From assembly GCF_002909375.1 (NCBI RefSeq), contig NZ_PPXD01000020.1, forward strand, positions 1 through 64,000: a DNA stretch of 64,000 bases, written 5' to 3'. Position numbers and translations under genes: made by a program. The stretch's first letter is position 1. The number at the start of each line of letters is the position of its first letter. The notes under the pieces were generated by a model that ran no database searches, was not told the origin of the DNA, and saw only the letters and a list, made by a program, of their open reading frames with translations. Below, piece by piece: positions 26,769 to 35,971 of this stretch. Source of the stretch: Cryobacterium zongtaii (GTDB lineage Bacteria > Actinomycetota > Actinomycetes > Actinomycetales > Microbacteriaceae).

Positions 26769-27503
26769 TTAGGCCGTGCCGAACCGCTCCACGAAGGCCT
26801 TCATGATGGTGGCCGGCTCGGTCACCGTCGAGGCATCGATGGCGGCGATGACCTCGTCATAGGCATCCGGCTCGAAGTAGCCGTTGTCGTGGTAGACCCG
26901 CAGCCTGGTGAGGATGCCGGCCTGGGTGAGTTCCGGATGGAACTGGGTGGCGTAGACGTTCCGGCCGATCCTGAACGCCTGAACCGGGCAGTCCTCCCCC
27001 GTGGCCAGCAGCATTGCACCGGTCGGCAGCACCGTGCAGGCCTCCTTGTGACCGACGAAGGCTTCGAAGGTCGGGGTGATCCGGCCGAAGAGCTGGTCGG
27101 CGCTGCCCTCGGGCGTGAGGCTCACCACGATGGGTCCGGCCACCTCCGACCAGGTGTCGTCGACGACGCCGTCGAGGTAGCTGGTGAGCAGGCCGATGCC
27201 GTAGCAGGCGCCGAGGAAGGGGAAGTCCTGGGCCACCACGTCGTCGAGTAGGCCGGCGAGTTCGCCTTCGACGCGGTGCTGCACCGCCGACTTGGTCTCG
27301 TCGGCGTCGCTCGCGTTGAACGGGCTGCCGCCCACGATCACGCCGGAGTAGTCGGCGAGGGTGATCGGCGGCATCGGGGCGGCCTCGAGGCGCACCCTGT
27401 GCAGCTGCTCGGGCAGCAGGCCGCCGGCGGCCAGGAAGCCGGCGTACTCGTCGTCGGCGGCTTCATCCTCGGAACGGGTCGCCAGCAGCAGAAAGGGCTT
27501 CAC
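26769..27503 (-). CDS. Class I glutamine amidotransferase-like protein
   Basis: The 244-aa protein has nucleophile Cys100 in [13 protein letters not shown] and the His/Glu pair in [25 protein letters not shown] and [31 protein letters not shown] are typical of GuaA-like stand-alone GATase-1 proteins. These hydrolyse gamma-glutamyl bonds or glutamine; the partner and substrate are unknown. The GTG start at 27503 lies 6 nt after a TAGCAT hexamer, indicating a leaderless transcript. Divergent from thyA. Confidence 0.87.
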   Translation of the reverse strand: MKPFLLLATRSEDEAADDEYAGFLAAGGLLPEQLHRVRLEAAPMPPITLADYSGVIVGGSPFNASDADETKSAVQHRVEGELAGLLDDVVAQDFPFLGACYGIGLLTSYLDGVVDDTWSEVAGPIVVSLTPEGSADQLFGRITPTFEAFVGHKEACTVLPTGAMLLATGEDCPVQAFRIGRNVYATQFHPELTQAGILTRLRVYHDNGYFEPDAYDEVIAAIDASTVTEPATIMKAFVERFGTA

Positions 27504-27583
27504 CGCCCCATGCTACCGAGTCTGGCGGCCAGGGCACCGGATGTGACTCCCGTCTTCTGGCATCGCCCTGTAGATTTGAGTCG

Positions 27584-28408
27584 ATGAACACTCGAGCCGA
27601 GACCAGCCCGATCGCCACCCCGTACGAAGACCTGTTGCGTTTGGTTCTGGAAACCGGCGCCACCAAGGCCGACCGCACCGGCACCGGCACGCTGAGCGTG
27701 TTCGGCGCCCAGCTGCGCTTCGACCTCAGCCAGGGCTTCCCGCTGATCACCACCAAGCGGGTGCACTTCCCATCGCTGGCCTACGAGCTGCTCTGGTTCC
27801 TGCGCGGTGAGAGCAATGTGGGCTGGCTCAAGGAGCACGGCGTGCGCATCTGGAACGAGTGGGCCGACGAGCAGGGTGAACTCGGCCCGGTCTACGGCGT
27901 GCAGTGGCGCTCCTGGCCCACCCCGGCCGGCGGCCACATCGATCAGATCGCCCAGGTCATCGAGACCCTCAAGACCGACCCGGACTCCCGTCGGATCATC
28001 GTCTCGGCCTGGAACGTCGCCGACATCCCCGAGATGGCCCTGGCACCGTGCCACGCCCTGTTCCAGTTTTATGTGGCCGACGGCAAGCTCTCCTGCCAGC
28101 TCTACCAGCGCAGCGCCGACCTGTTCCTCGGCGTGCCGTTCAACATCGCCAGCTACGCGCTGCTCACCCACCTCGTCGCCGCGCAGACCGGCCTCGAGGT
28201 CGGCGACTTCATCTGGACCGGCGGCGACTGCCATATCTACTCCAACCACCTCGAACAGGTCACCGAGCAGCTGCGCCGCGCCCCGTTCCCGGCGCCCCAG
28301 CTGAAGATCACCACCGAGCGCGACAGCATCTTCGACTACGAGTTCGAGGACCTCGAGGTCGTCGACTACGTGCACCACCCCGCGATCAAGGCTCCAGTTG
28401 CCGTCTGA
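27584..28408 (+). CDS. thyA: Thymidylate synthase
   Basis: ThyA methylates dUMP to dTMP with methylenetetrahydrofolate and yields dihydrofolate. The 274-aa protein carries [58 protein letters not shown], catalytic Cys156 in [46 protein letters not shown] and the C-terminal PVAV. Length matches the family. A TAGATT hexamer lies 7 nt before the ATG (leaderless). It overlaps folA by 11 nt, so the two enzymes of the thymidylate cycle are coexpressed. Confidence 0.97.
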   Translation: MNTRAETSPIATPYEDLLRLVLETGATKADRTGTGTLSVFGAQLRFDLSQGFPLITTKRVHFPSLAYELLWFLRGESNVGWLKEHGVRIWNEWADEQGELGPVYGVQWRSWPTPAGGHIDQIAQVIETLKTDPDSRRIIVSAWNVADIPEMALAPCHALFQFYVADGKLSCQLYQRSADLFLGVPFNIASYALLTHLVAAQTGLEVGDFIWTGGDCHIYSNHLEQVTEQLRRAPFPAPQLKITTERDSIFDYEFEDLEVVDYVHHPAIKAPVAV

Positions 28409-28922
28409 GGACGCCCGGATCGGGTTGATCTGGGCGCAGGCGGTCAACGGGGTCATCGGCGACGCCGGCAGCATCCCCTGGCGACTGCCCGAGGACCTCA
28501 TCCGGTTCAAGGAGCTCACCCTCGGCGGCGCCGTGATCATGGGCCGCCGCACCTGGGACTCGCTGCCGGAACGGTTCCGCCCGCTGGCCGGGCGCGACAA
28601 TATCGTCGTCACCCGCCAGGAGGACTGGGTCGCCGAAGGCGCCACCGTGCTGCACTCCCTGACGGCCGCGCTGGACTGGGCCGCCCAGGAGTCCGCTGCC
28701 GCCCCCCAACGCGTCTGGATCATCGGTGGCGGCGAGATCTATCGCCAGGCCATGCCGCTGGCCGATCATCTCGAGGTCACCGAGGTCGACGCCGAACCCG
28801 TCGGAGACACCCTGGCTCCGGTGATCGACGCCGCGTTCACGCAGACCGCCGTCACCGAGTGGCAGACCTCCCGCACAGACCTCCGCTACCGCTTCGTGAG
28901 CTACCATCGCGAACCCGCCTAG
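28398..28922 (+). CDS. folA: Dihydrofolate reductase
   Basis: DHFR regenerates tetrahydrofolate from the dihydrofolate released by ThyA. The 174-aa protein shows [50 protein letters not shown] with the W-R-L-P-E-D substrate loop, then RDNIVVTRQ and [36 protein letters not shown]. The start is a TTG at 28398 inside the end of thyA, with AAGG upstream. No other start codon lies before the conserved IGLIWAQ. The overlapping thyA-folA arrangement is common. Confidence 0.94.
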   Translation: MPSEDARIGLIWAQAVNGVIGDAGSIPWRLPEDLIRFKELTLGGAVIMGRRTWDSLPERFRPLAGRDNIVVTRQEDWVAEGATVLHSLTAALDWAAQESAAAPQRVWIIGGGEIYRQAMPLADHLEVTEVDAEPVGDTLAPVIDAAFTQTAVTEWQTSRTDLRYRFVSYHREPA

Positions 28923-28964
28923 CCACCGCCAGGGCGCCGCAACACACGCCCGGTGAACGTGCGC

Positions 28965-29972
28965 CTAGCGGTCGGCCGGCGCCAGCTGACGCGCCCGACG
29001 CTGCAGGGCCGGCTGAATCCGGAACTGTCCGGTGAGCGCGAGCACCGCGATGACAACGGCCATCACGATCCAGGCCACCCAGCCCAGAGGGCCGAGCACC
29101 ACAGGGTCGGCGGAGGTGCCGTCAACGGCCACCAGGAACAGGAAGCCCGCGGCGGCATTGTATGCGCCGTGTGCGAAGACCGCCGGCCACACCGAGCCGG
29201 TGCGGAGCCGCAGCCAGCCGATCAGGACGCCATAGAACATGCAGCCCCCGATCATGAGGGCGACGCCGAGCAGGTTGGGCTGGGCGAAGTTGTAGCCGAG
29301 CAGGATCACCGGGCTGTGCCAGAACCCCCAGACCGCCCCGCTGATCAGCAAGGCCGGCCAGGTGCCCAGCGGGCGCAGGGACGGCAGCAGCCAGCCGCGC
29401 CAGCCGATCTCTTCGCCCAGCGCGAAGAGACCGTTGAAGATCGCGGCCACCGGGAGCGTCAGCAATTGCAGGAGCACGATGACCCCAACCGGAACCGAGG
29501 ACGGTGCGGCCGTCCCGGCGGGATCGGCGTCCTGCAGCACCTGCGCGAAGCCGGAGAAGGTCACAAGATCAAGCTGCACGAGCCCGAGCGCCGCGGCGAG
29601 GAATACGCCCGTGATCACCAGCAGGGCACTGCCGAGAAGGCCGAACACGGTCATCCAGAGAGTGCGTTTGAGCGGGCGCAACGGCCACAGGCCGAGGTAC
29701 TCCGGGATGGATCGGGGGCGGGGGCGCTGCACCACGAGCACCACGAAGAGCGCGGCGATGCCGGGGGTGAACATCATGACCGGCAGCAGGAGTGCGGCGA
29801 GCGGGTTGGCCAGTCCGCTGCCGTCCAGCCAGAGCGGGAGGGCCACCAGCCAGGCGAGGCCGCACGCCAGAATCACGAACACCGCCACCGCGGTCCACGG
29901 CACCCGATCCGGAAATGGAACCGCCGCCGCGGTGGTCGAGGGTTGTGGATCGCTGAGGGTTGGTGTGCTCAT
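28965..29972 (-). CDS. CPBP-family intramembrane metalloprotease
   Basis: The 335-aa polytopic protein has about eight hydrophobic segments. The CPBP/Abi (CAAX protease and bacteriocin-processing) motifs are GEEIGWRGWLLPSL (EExxxR), FWHSPVIL (second His motif) and FAHGAYN (third). All catalytic residues are present. Family members cleave prenylated proteins or peptides in the membrane or serve in bacteriocin self-immunity; the substrate is unknown. The ATG at 29972 lies 7 nt after a TAGCGT hexamer (leaderless), which excludes the longer upstream open frame. Convergent with folA. Confidence 0.9.
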   Translation of the reverse strand: MSTPTLSDPQPSTTAAAVPFPDRVPWTAVAVFVILACGLAWLVALPLWLDGSGLANPLAALLLPVMMFTPGIAALFVVLVVQRPRPRSIPEYLGLWPLRPLKRTLWMTVFGLLGSALLVITGVFLAAALGLVQLDLVTFSGFAQVLQDADPAGTAAPSSVPVGVIVLLQLLTLPVAAIFNGLFALGEEIGWRGWLLPSLRPLGTWPALLISGAVWGFWHSPVILLGYNFAQPNLLGVALMIGGCMFYGVLIGWLRLRTGSVWPAVFAHGAYNAAAGFLFLVAVDGTSADPVVLGPLGWVAWIVMAVVIAVLALTGQFRIQPALQRRARQLAPADR

Positions 29973-30039
29973 GGCTGCAACGCTAGTCAGCAACCGACCG
30001 GCCGACATCCGTCGCTCGGCGGAGATGCCGGGAGCCGCG

Positions 30040-31062
30040 CTACGGGTCCTGGCGGGCCCGGCTGGGTTGTACCCGCGGGGGTTCGCCGGGCATCTTGGGA
30101 TAGTCCGGCGGGAAGGGCAGCTCGCCCAGCCCGGCGGCCAGGTCGCGTTCCCACCACTCAAGCAATACGTCGATACGGCCCGGCTTCTCGTGCATCTGCG
30201 CCCAGGGATCGCCGGTGCTCTGCAGGCGCTTCGGCACGGTCAGGATGGTGTGCGCCTTGGGGTCGGTGCTCCCCAGTTCGTCCCAGGTGATCGGGCACGA
30301 CACCGGCGCATGGGCGAGCGCCCGCGGGCTGTAGGCACCGGCCATGGTGCGGTCCCGGTTCGCCTGGTTGAAGTCCACGAAGATGCGGGCCCCGCGCTCT
30401 TCCTTCCACCAGTTCGTGGTGACAGTCGTCGGCATCCGCCGTTCGACCTCGCGGGCGGCCGCGATCACCGCGTGCCGCACCACCTGGAACTCGCGGGTCG
30501 GCTCGATGGGCGCGAAGACGTGCAGGCCGCGGTTGCCGGAGGTCTTGACGAACGCGGTGAGGCCCGCCTCGGCGAGCACGGCACGCAGCTCGATGGCCAC
30601 CGGGATGGCGTCGTCGAAGTCGGTGCCTGGCTGCGGGTCGAGGTCGATACGCAGCTGGTCGGGGTTGTCGGTGTCCTCTGCCCGCGATGGCCAGGGGTGA
30701 AAGACCACGGTGTTCATCTGCACCGCCCAGACGGCACCGGCCGGTTCGTCGATCACGAGCTGCGGATGGGTGCGCCCGCTCGGATAGACCACCGGCACCG
30801 CCCGCACGAACTCGGGGGCGCCCTTGGGCGGGTTCTTCGAGAAGAACTGTTCGCCGTCGATGCCGCCCGGAAACCGTTGCAGCGACACCGGGCGGTCGCC
30901 GTTCGCGGCGACGAAGGACTCCCCCACCGCCACGAGGTACTCGGCCAGGTCGAGTTTGGTGATGCCGACCTCCGGCCAGAGCACCCGGCTCGGGCTGGAG
31001 ACGCGCATGACTCTTTCGCCGTGTGGCCCTTGGACAACAAGCTCCGTCGCTTCACTCGCCAT
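30040..31062 (-). CDS. LigD polymerase/primase-domain protein (stand-alone)
   Basis: The 340-aa protein is a single LigD-Pol (AEP-family) domain. SSPSRVLWPEVGITKLDLAEYLVAVGE, RPVSLQRFPGGIDGEQFFSKNPPKGAPEFV and AVWAVQMNTVVFHPWPSR are present. The catalytic RIDLDPQPGTDFDDA gives D-x-D, and VKTSGNRGLHVFAPIEP, RGARIFVDFNQANRDRTMAGAYSPRA and PVSCPITWDEL complete the fold. In NHEJ such domains add ribonucleotides at double-strand breaks. No ligase, phosphoesterase or Ku is fused or adjacent; the LigC-like ligase lies about 9 kb away. The ATG at 31062 is 6 nt after a TAGGTT box (leaderless). Confidence 0.92.
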   Translation of the reverse strand: MASEATELVVQGPHGERVMRVSSPSRVLWPEVGITKLDLAEYLVAVGESFVAANGDRPVSLQRFPGGIDGEQFFSKNPPKGAPEFVRAVPVVYPSGRTHPQLVIDEPAGAVWAVQMNTVVFHPWPSRAEDTDNPDQLRIDLDPQPGTDFDDAIPVAIELRAVLAEAGLTAFVKTSGNRGLHVFAPIEPTREFQVVRHAVIAAAREVERRMPTTVTTNWWKEERGARIFVDFNQANRDRTMAGAYSPRALAHAPVSCPITWDELGSTDPKAHTILTVPKRLQSTGDPWAQMHEKPGRIDVLLEWWERDLAAGLGELPFPPDYPKMPGEPPRVQPSRARQDP

Positions 31063-31102
31063 GCGCCCAACCTAACCCGGATCTCCCCCGCGAACCGTGA
31101 GT

Positions 31103-31135
31103 CAAGCCTCAGAAATTCGCGATTTCTGGGGCTTG
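31103..31135. repeat. 14-bp hairpin in the 31063-31264 intergenic region
   Basis: CAAGCCTCAGAAAT and ATTTCTGGGGCTTG pair around the loop TCGCG with one G-T wobble. It lies downstream of the lipoprotein gene (minus) and upstream of the LigD-Pol gene (minus), so it may be the lipoprotein's terminator. The rest of the gap holds a 35-codon plus-strand frame (31151-31258) with coding-like base use but no recognised product. Confidence 0.5.
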
Positions 31136-31264
31136 TCTCCCAGCTCGCGGATGTCTTCGCGCGGCGCCGAATCCGACCTGATGCCCGGCGTCGACCTCGG
31201 CGGCGTCACAACGTTGCTCGGCGAACCCTCGGAGCCGACCACGACACTGTTCATCTGAGCGAGG

Positions 31265-31987
31265 TCAGACGCCGTAGTCCTCGGCCGGCGAGGAGATGCT
31301 GGTGATCGTGCGCTCGGGATTGTCGGTCGACACCCACACCGAGATCGACGAGTTGTCTCGTGGATTCGCGTCGCTTCTGGGGATAGCGACCCCGCCGACG
31401 AACACGGTGAAGCTGTCCTCGTCGGTCACGGTGTGCGGATACTGATCGGCGAGCGCAAGCGCCGAGTCGCCGATCTGGATACCGTCTATCGTCGTCAGTG
31501 ACACGCCGTTCAGTTCCGGCGCCTCGAGAACGACGTAGTAGTTCGAGTCCAGCGGCGCCGTGGCGGGCCAGTCCTCGTCCACTATCCGCAGCCCTGGCCA
31601 GTCGTAGCGGGTCTGGGGGCCGGGCTCGACGGTGGGATACTCCCTGTCCACGACCGGGTCGACGCCGAAGGCCGCGGTCAGGGCGGCGACGACGTCCTCG
31701 ATCGGGTCGAAGTAGCTGAAGGACACCACGCTTTCGTCGCTCGAGGTCACCTGCATGGCCTCGGGCGTCACAACGATTCCGGTGACGGTGGCGGCGGCCG
31801 CGGGTGCGGGTGTTTCCGTCGGCACCGGCGTTGCGGTCGGGCTGGCGACGGATGTCTGTGACGGCTCTGGCGAGGCCGCGGTGCCTGCCGATCCCTCCCC
31901 GGCGCAGCCCGTGAGCGCCACTGCCAAAGCCCCGATCAGAACGAATAAACGTGCACGAACAATGGATCTCCCCCGAGATGTCGCCAT
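31265..31987 (-). CDS. Putative lipoprotein of unknown function
   Basis: The 240-aa protein has a basic N-terminus, hydrophobic stretch LFVLIGALAVALTGC and lipobox LTGC (cleavage before Cys28). A Ser/Thr/Pro/Ala-rich spacer (to about residue 67) and a globular domain of about 170 residues follow, with FGVDPVVDREYPTVEPG, YDWPGLRIVD and a terminal VWVSTDNPERTITSI. I do not recognise the domain. It should be anchored on the outer face of the membrane. The ATG at 31987 lies 6 nt after TAGCCT, so leaderless translation is likely. Confidence 0.8.
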   Translation of the reverse strand: MATSRGRSIVRARLFVLIGALAVALTGCAGEGSAGTAASPEPSQTSVASPTATPVPTETPAPAAAATVTGIVVTPEAMQVTSSDESVVSFSYFDPIEDVVAALTAAFGVDPVVDREYPTVEPGPQTRYDWPGLRIVDEDWPATAPLDSNYYVVLEAPELNGVSLTTIDGIQIGDSALALADQYPHTVTDEDSFTVFVGGVAIPRSDANPRDNSSISVWVSTDNPERTITSISSPAEDYGV

Positions 31988-32076
31988 GTGCTTAGGCTAT
32001 CGACGGCAGCCCGCGAACACCCAGAACCGACCACCCCAGTTCGGGGTGGTCGGACCGGTCGAGCCTAGTGCGCGAC

Positions 32077-32499
32077 CTATTGCGCGGCCCCCGCGATGTT
32101 GACCATCCAGGCCACTCCGAACTTGTCGACGCACATGCCGAAACTATCGCCCCACGGCGCGACCTCCAGCGGCATCGTCACCGATCCGCCGTCGACAAGC
32201 CGGTCCCACTAGGCGCGCAAGACTGTGGCGTCGTCACTGTCGCCGCTGAGCGAGACCGAGTAGTTGTTGCCGGGCGTGTACTCCATGGCGTTCGGGGTGT
32301 CCGCCGCCATCAACGACAGGCCGTTCGGGGTGGTGAGCGCCGCGTGCATGGTCTTGTCCTGCTCGCTCGGGTCCTCGCTGGCCTGGTATTCCGCGAACGT
32401 GCTGCGCGTCAATTCGCCGCCGAAGATCGAGTGGTAGAACTCCATCGCCTCCTTGGCGTTGTCACGAAATCCGAGATAGGGGTTGAGCTTCGTGCTCAT
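32077..32499 (-). pseudogene. VOC-family (PhnB/YjdN-type) protein gene interrupted by an in-frame TAG
   Basis: The frame starts with STKLNPYLGFRDNAKEAMEFYHSIFGGEL and runs to VSLSGDSDDATVLRA. An in-frame TAG at 32209-32211 follows, and then, without a shift, WDRLVDGGSVTMPLEVAPWGDSFGMCVDKFGVAWMVNI to a TAG at 32077. The part after the stop carries the conserved C-terminal signature of the family (WGDxFGMCxDxFGVxWMVN). Intact homologues have an aromatic or small residue before the Trp, so a single base change could have made the stop. Total length with the stop read as sense is 140 residues, normal for the family. The lesion may be a genuine null allele or a sequencing error. Confidence 0.82.
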
Positions 32500-32627
32500 G
32501 ATGTCTCCTCGCTGCCCGGACCTCGCTGCCCGTGCCATCGGTGGTGGAAGGTGCGTCTGCGTACGCTGCCGATTATCAACCGGACGGCGCAGATGCGCGA
32601 GGTGTGCGCCGCATCAGGCCGTTCGCG

Positions 32628-34358
32628 TCAGCACGGCTGCGCCACCGGCAGCAGCTCGGCGGGCACGGGCCGCGAGATCAGGTAGCCCTGTGCGGTGTCG
32701 CAGCCCATGGCCCGAAGCAGGTGCAACTGGCCGGGACGTTCCACCCCCTCAGCGGTCACCCGCAGGCCCAGCGCGTGGGCCGTGTCGATGACCCCACCCA
32801 CCAGAAGCGCGTCCTGGGGCGAGTCCTCGATCGTGTCGATGAAGGTCTTGTCGATCTTCACGGTTGTCAGTGGGAGGTCACGCAACATCGCCAGCGACGA
32901 GTACCCGGTTCCGTAGTCGTCGAGCGCGATGCTCAGGCCCGCGTCCCGCAACGCCTGCAGCTGGCCGATCGCCCGCGGCAGGTCGGTGATCGCGGACCCC
33001 TCGGTGATCTCAATCTGCAGCAGCTCCGCGGGCACCCCATGGGCGGCGAGTGCCGCGAGCACCTGCGGAACCAGGGTGCGGGCGGCCAGCTGCAGCGGCG
33101 ACACATTGATCGCGATGCTGCGTGGCTCACCCGCATCCAGCCACTGGCGCGCCTGGGCGCACGCCTGGTCGATCACCCACTCACCGATGCGGTGGATGTC
33201 GCCGGACAGCTCCGTGATCGGGATGAACTCGGCCGGCGACACCTCACCCAGCACCCTGTCGTTCCAGCGCAGCAGAGCCTCGACGGCGGAGCAGTCTCCC
33301 GTGACCAGGTCCAGTTGCGGTTGATAGTTCAGTGCGAAGGTGCGGGATTCGAACGCCGCCGTGAGCCGACGGCGGATGAGCGCGTTCCGGGTGATCGGCG
33401 CGGCGCCCTGTCCGTCGAGCCTTGCCACTTGGCGTTTGCCGGACTGTTTGGCCTTGATCATTGCTCCGTCGGCGTGTCTGAGCAGCGCGTCGAGCTGGTT
33501 CAGCTCCAGTTCGTCGACCACGTCGACGGCCATCGAGACACCTACCGACGCGGATACGTGCAGCAGGTGGCCGTCGCTCGGGAACGGTGCGGTGGCACTG
33601 ATCAGCACTCGGTCCGCGACGTCGAGGGCCTGGGCCTCCGTCACGTTCACCAGAAGCGCCGCGAATTCGTCCCCACCCAGCCGGGCCAGAACATCCGTGG
33701 GACGCACCAGCCTGCGCAGCCGGTCGGCGAATTCGACGAGGACCTCGTCGCCGGCCCGATGTCCGAAGGTGTCGTTCACGGCCTTGAACCCGTCAAGGTC
33801 GATGAACAACACGGCCACGCCGGCCAGGTCATCCGCGGTGAACGTCGAGCCCCGCTCCTCAAGCTGGCGCCGGTTGGCCAGTCCGGTGAGGGAATCGTGC
33901 AGTGCGGCGTAGCGGAAGTCGGACGACAGCCGCTCGAACAGCTGGGACACCGCGACAACACCGGGCCCGGCATCGGTGAGTACCAGCACGTCCCGATATC
34001 GGGACTCCTCCGGCAGGGCGAGGATGCGCTGGGCGGCGTGGCCGAGTTCGAGGTTTCCCGGCAGCGAGAAGGAATTCTCCGACACCATCTGCGCCGCGGT
34101 TGACCTCACGTGCAACCCCCGTCCGTAGCCGAGTCGCCCGGTGAGCGTGTACTCCACGTGCTCGCGCGACAACAGCGCGTATCGTTCACCGTCGTGCACG
34201 ACCAGGGAGCGGAGCTGGCGCTCGGCCCGGAAAGTCCGGTCGATGTCGGCCAGCGGGGTGTCTCCCGGTACCAGTCGGGCGGGTGTGGCCAGTTCGCCGA
34301 CGCTGACGGGCCGGTCAGCATGCAGTTCCCGGGCTACAGGCGGAAATTCTAAGCTCAT
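32628..34358 (-). CDS. GGDEF-EAL protein with N-terminal CBS-like region (cyclic-di-GMP turnover)
   Basis: The 576-aa soluble protein has an N-terminal region (1-145) whose two halves (PVSVGELATPARLVPGDTPLADIDRTF and LVLTDAGPGVVAV) look like a CBS pair. The diguanylate cyclase domain carries intact GGDEF at 228-232 and the inhibitory RxxD site RPTD at 219-222. The phosphodiesterase domain carries EAL at 360-362, ALDDYGTGYSSL, VKIDKTFI and VTAEGVER. Both domains retain their catalytic signatures, so synthesis and hydrolysis of c-di-GMP are both possible. A promoter with a TATTGA -10 6 nt before the ATG fits leaderless expression. Confidence 0.9.
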   Translation of the reverse strand: MSLEFPPVARELHADRPVSVGELATPARLVPGDTPLADIDRTFRAERQLRSLVVHDGERYALLSREHVEYTLTGRLGYGRGLHVRSTAAQMVSENSFSLPGNLELGHAAQRILALPEESRYRDVLVLTDAGPGVVAVSQLFERLSSDFRYAALHDSLTGLANRRQLEERGSTFTADDLAGVAVLFIDLDGFKAVNDTFGHRAGDEVLVEFADRLRRLVRPTDVLARLGGDEFAALLVNVTEAQALDVADRVLISATAPFPSDGHLLHVSASVGVSMAVDVVDELELNQLDALLRHADGAMIKAKQSGKRQVARLDGQGAAPITRNALIRRRLTAAFESRTFALNYQPQLDLVTGDCSAVEALLRWNDRVLGEVSPAEFIPITELSGDIHRIGEWVIDQACAQARQWLDAGEPRSIAINVSPLQLAARTLVPQVLAALAAHGVPAELLQIEITEGSAITDLPRAIGQLQALRDAGLSIALDDYGTGYSSLAMLRDLPLTTVKIDKTFIDTIEDSPQDALLVGGVIDTAHALGLRVTAEGVERPGQLHLLRAMGCDTAQGYLISRPVPAELLPVAQPC

Positions 34359-34364
34359 ACAAAA

Positions 34365-34392
34365 TCAATACCGGAGCGACTGGGTGTCACAA
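34365..34392 (-). promoter_or_regulatory. Candidate promoter of the GGDEF-EAL gene
   Basis: On the minus strand TTGTGA (34387-34392) and TATTGA (34365-34370) are 16 nt apart, and the -10 ends 6 nt before the ATG. The start of transcription would coincide with the start codon. The remainder of 34393-34579 shows nothing distinctive. Confidence 0.4.
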
Positions 34393-34579
34393 AACCCGCT
34401 CGCCGCCGTTTGCCGCGCGTTAAGGTTCCGCGCACCCCCAAAACGGCCACATCGAGGTGCAGGTCACCGGGCCGCTGAGCGATGACCAGGGAGGGACACC
34501 GACATCCACAGCTACCGAAGGTCGGTTAAGCTGACGCTGAGCAGGCAGCGCCTGTGAGTGTCGATATCGAAGGACCCCC

Positions 34580-34876
34580 ATGGACCACGTCGCCAGTATC
34601 GTCGCCGATATTCACCTGACCAAGCCCGAGGCGCTGGCCGTAATCGCCGCGACGCTGGATGCCCCGGTGCAGGGGGCGCGGACGGCCTCCGCTTTCGTGG
34701 GGCTACCGCAGGGCGGCTGGGTGGAAGTGGACATCCCGAAATTCGGTGAGGCCCCGCCCCTCACCCTCGATGTGCACGATCCCCGCGGCCAGGCCGAGGC
34801 CCGCGCCTCCGCCCAGTCGCTGCTGGACCTGCTCGCCCACGTCGCCGGCTGGCCGGTGCACCACCTGCACGAATGA
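34580..34876 (+). CDS. Small conserved-looking hypothetical protein
   Basis: The 98-aa protein has a GAAGGA Shine-Dalgarno 5 nt before the ATG. The sequence (IHLTKPEALAVIAATLDAPVQGARTASAFVGLPQGGWVEVDIPKFGEAPPLTLDVHDPRGQAEARASAQSLL) has balanced composition and looks like one small alpha/beta domain. There is no signal or membrane segment and I do not recognise the family. It is followed 47 nt later by the glutathionyl-hydroquinone reductase gene, which has its own -10-like box. Confidence 0.65.
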   Translation: MDHVASIVADIHLTKPEALAVIAATLDAPVQGARTASAFVGLPQGGWVEVDIPKFGEAPPLTLDVHDPRGQAEARASAQSLLDLLAHVAGWPVHHLHE

Positions 34877-34923
34877 GGGCAACTCTATGCGTACGCACGG
34901 GTTCTTTCCCGTAGCGTGGAGCC

Positions 34924-35952
34924 ATGAGCAACGAGACCCTCACTCCCAGCACGCTGCGTCCCAGTTACGTGGAGCCCGGCAAGGACTTCGATCGCGACAC
35001 CAATTACATCGAAGACCGCATCGCCCTCGACGGCCGCGACGGCTGGCCGGTGGAACCCGGCCGCTACCGCCTGGTGGCCGCCCGCGCCTGCCCGTGGGCG
35101 AACCGCACCGCCATCGTGCGCCGGTTGCTCGGCTTGGAGCGGGTCATCTCCCTTGGCATGCCCGGCCCCACCCACGACAAAAACAGCTGGACCTTCGACC
35201 TCGACCCGAACGGAGTAGACCCGGTGCTGGGCATCGAGCGCATCCAGCAGGCCTACTTCGCGCGCTTTCCCGACTACCCCCGCGGCATCACGGTGCCGGC
35301 GCTCGTGGATGTACCCTCCGGCAAGGTCGTGACCAACAACTATCCCCAGATCACCCTGGACTTCGAGACCGAGTGGGCGGACTACCACCGGCCCGGCGCG
35401 CCCGACCTCTATCCGGTGGCCCTCCGCGCCGAGATCGACGAGGTCGCCAACCTGATCTTCCACGACGTCAACAACGGCGTCTACAAGTGTGGCTTCGCCG
35501 GCAGCCAGAAGTCCTACGAGCGGGCCTACGGCACCCTCTTCTCGAGGCTCGACTGGCTCGAAGAACGCCTGACGAACCAGCGCTACCTCGTGGGAGATAC
35601 CATCACCGAGGCCGACATCCGCCTGTTCACCACGCTCGCCCGGTTCGACGCGGTCTATCACGGTCACTTCAAGTGCAACCGCAACAAGCTCAGCGAGATG
35701 CCGGTGCTCTGGGCCTACGCCCGCGACCTGTTCCAGACCCCGGGCTTCGGCGACACTATCGACTTCGAGCAGATCAAGAAGCACTACTACGTGACGCACA
35801 GCGACATCAACCCCACCGGCATCGTGCCCGCTGGGCCGGATGCGTCGGGGTGGCTGACCGCGCACGGCCGCGAGGCCCTGGGCGGCCGCCCGTTCGGCGA
35901 CGGCACCCCGCCGGAGGCGCCGCTCGAAAGCGAGCGGGTGCCGGCGCTCTAG
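34924..35952 (+). CDS. Glutathionyl-hydroquinone reductase-type GST (Xi class, YqjG/EcxF family)
   Basis: The 342-aa Xi-class GST has catalytic Cys56 in ARACPWANRTAIVRRLLGL, the mark that separates these reductases from ordinary GSTs. GITVPALVDVPSGKVVTNNYPQITLDF and NNGVYKCGFAGSQKSYERAY are also family hallmarks, as is LVGDTITEADIRLFTTLARFDAVYHGHFKCNRNKL. They reduce glutathionyl-(hydro)quinones; in actinobacteria the native thiol is mycothiol, so the real substrate may be a mycothiol conjugate (inference). A TAGCGT box is 6 nt before the ATG. A strong bidirectional terminator follows. Confidence 0.93.
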   Translation: MSNETLTPSTLRPSYVEPGKDFDRDTNYIEDRIALDGRDGWPVEPGRYRLVAARACPWANRTAIVRRLLGLERVISLGMPGPTHDKNSWTFDLDPNGVDPVLGIERIQQAYFARFPDYPRGITVPALVDVPSGKVVTNNYPQITLDFETEWADYHRPGAPDLYPVALRAEIDEVANLIFHDVNNGVYKCGFAGSQKSYERAYGTLFSRLDWLEERLTNQRYLVGDTITEADIRLFTTLARFDAVYHGHFKCNRNKLSEMPVLWAYARDLFQTPGFGDTIDFEQIKKHYYVTHSDINPTGIVPAGPDASGWLTAHGREALGGRPFGDGTPPEAPLESERVPAL

Positions 35953-35971
35953 GCTGCACTGAGGTGCGGAG

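Noticed and set aside
28953..31305. Long plus-strand open frames over the CPBP protease and LigD-Pol genes
   Set aside because: Arg/Pro/His-rich shadow translations opposite genes with clear motifs and start signals.
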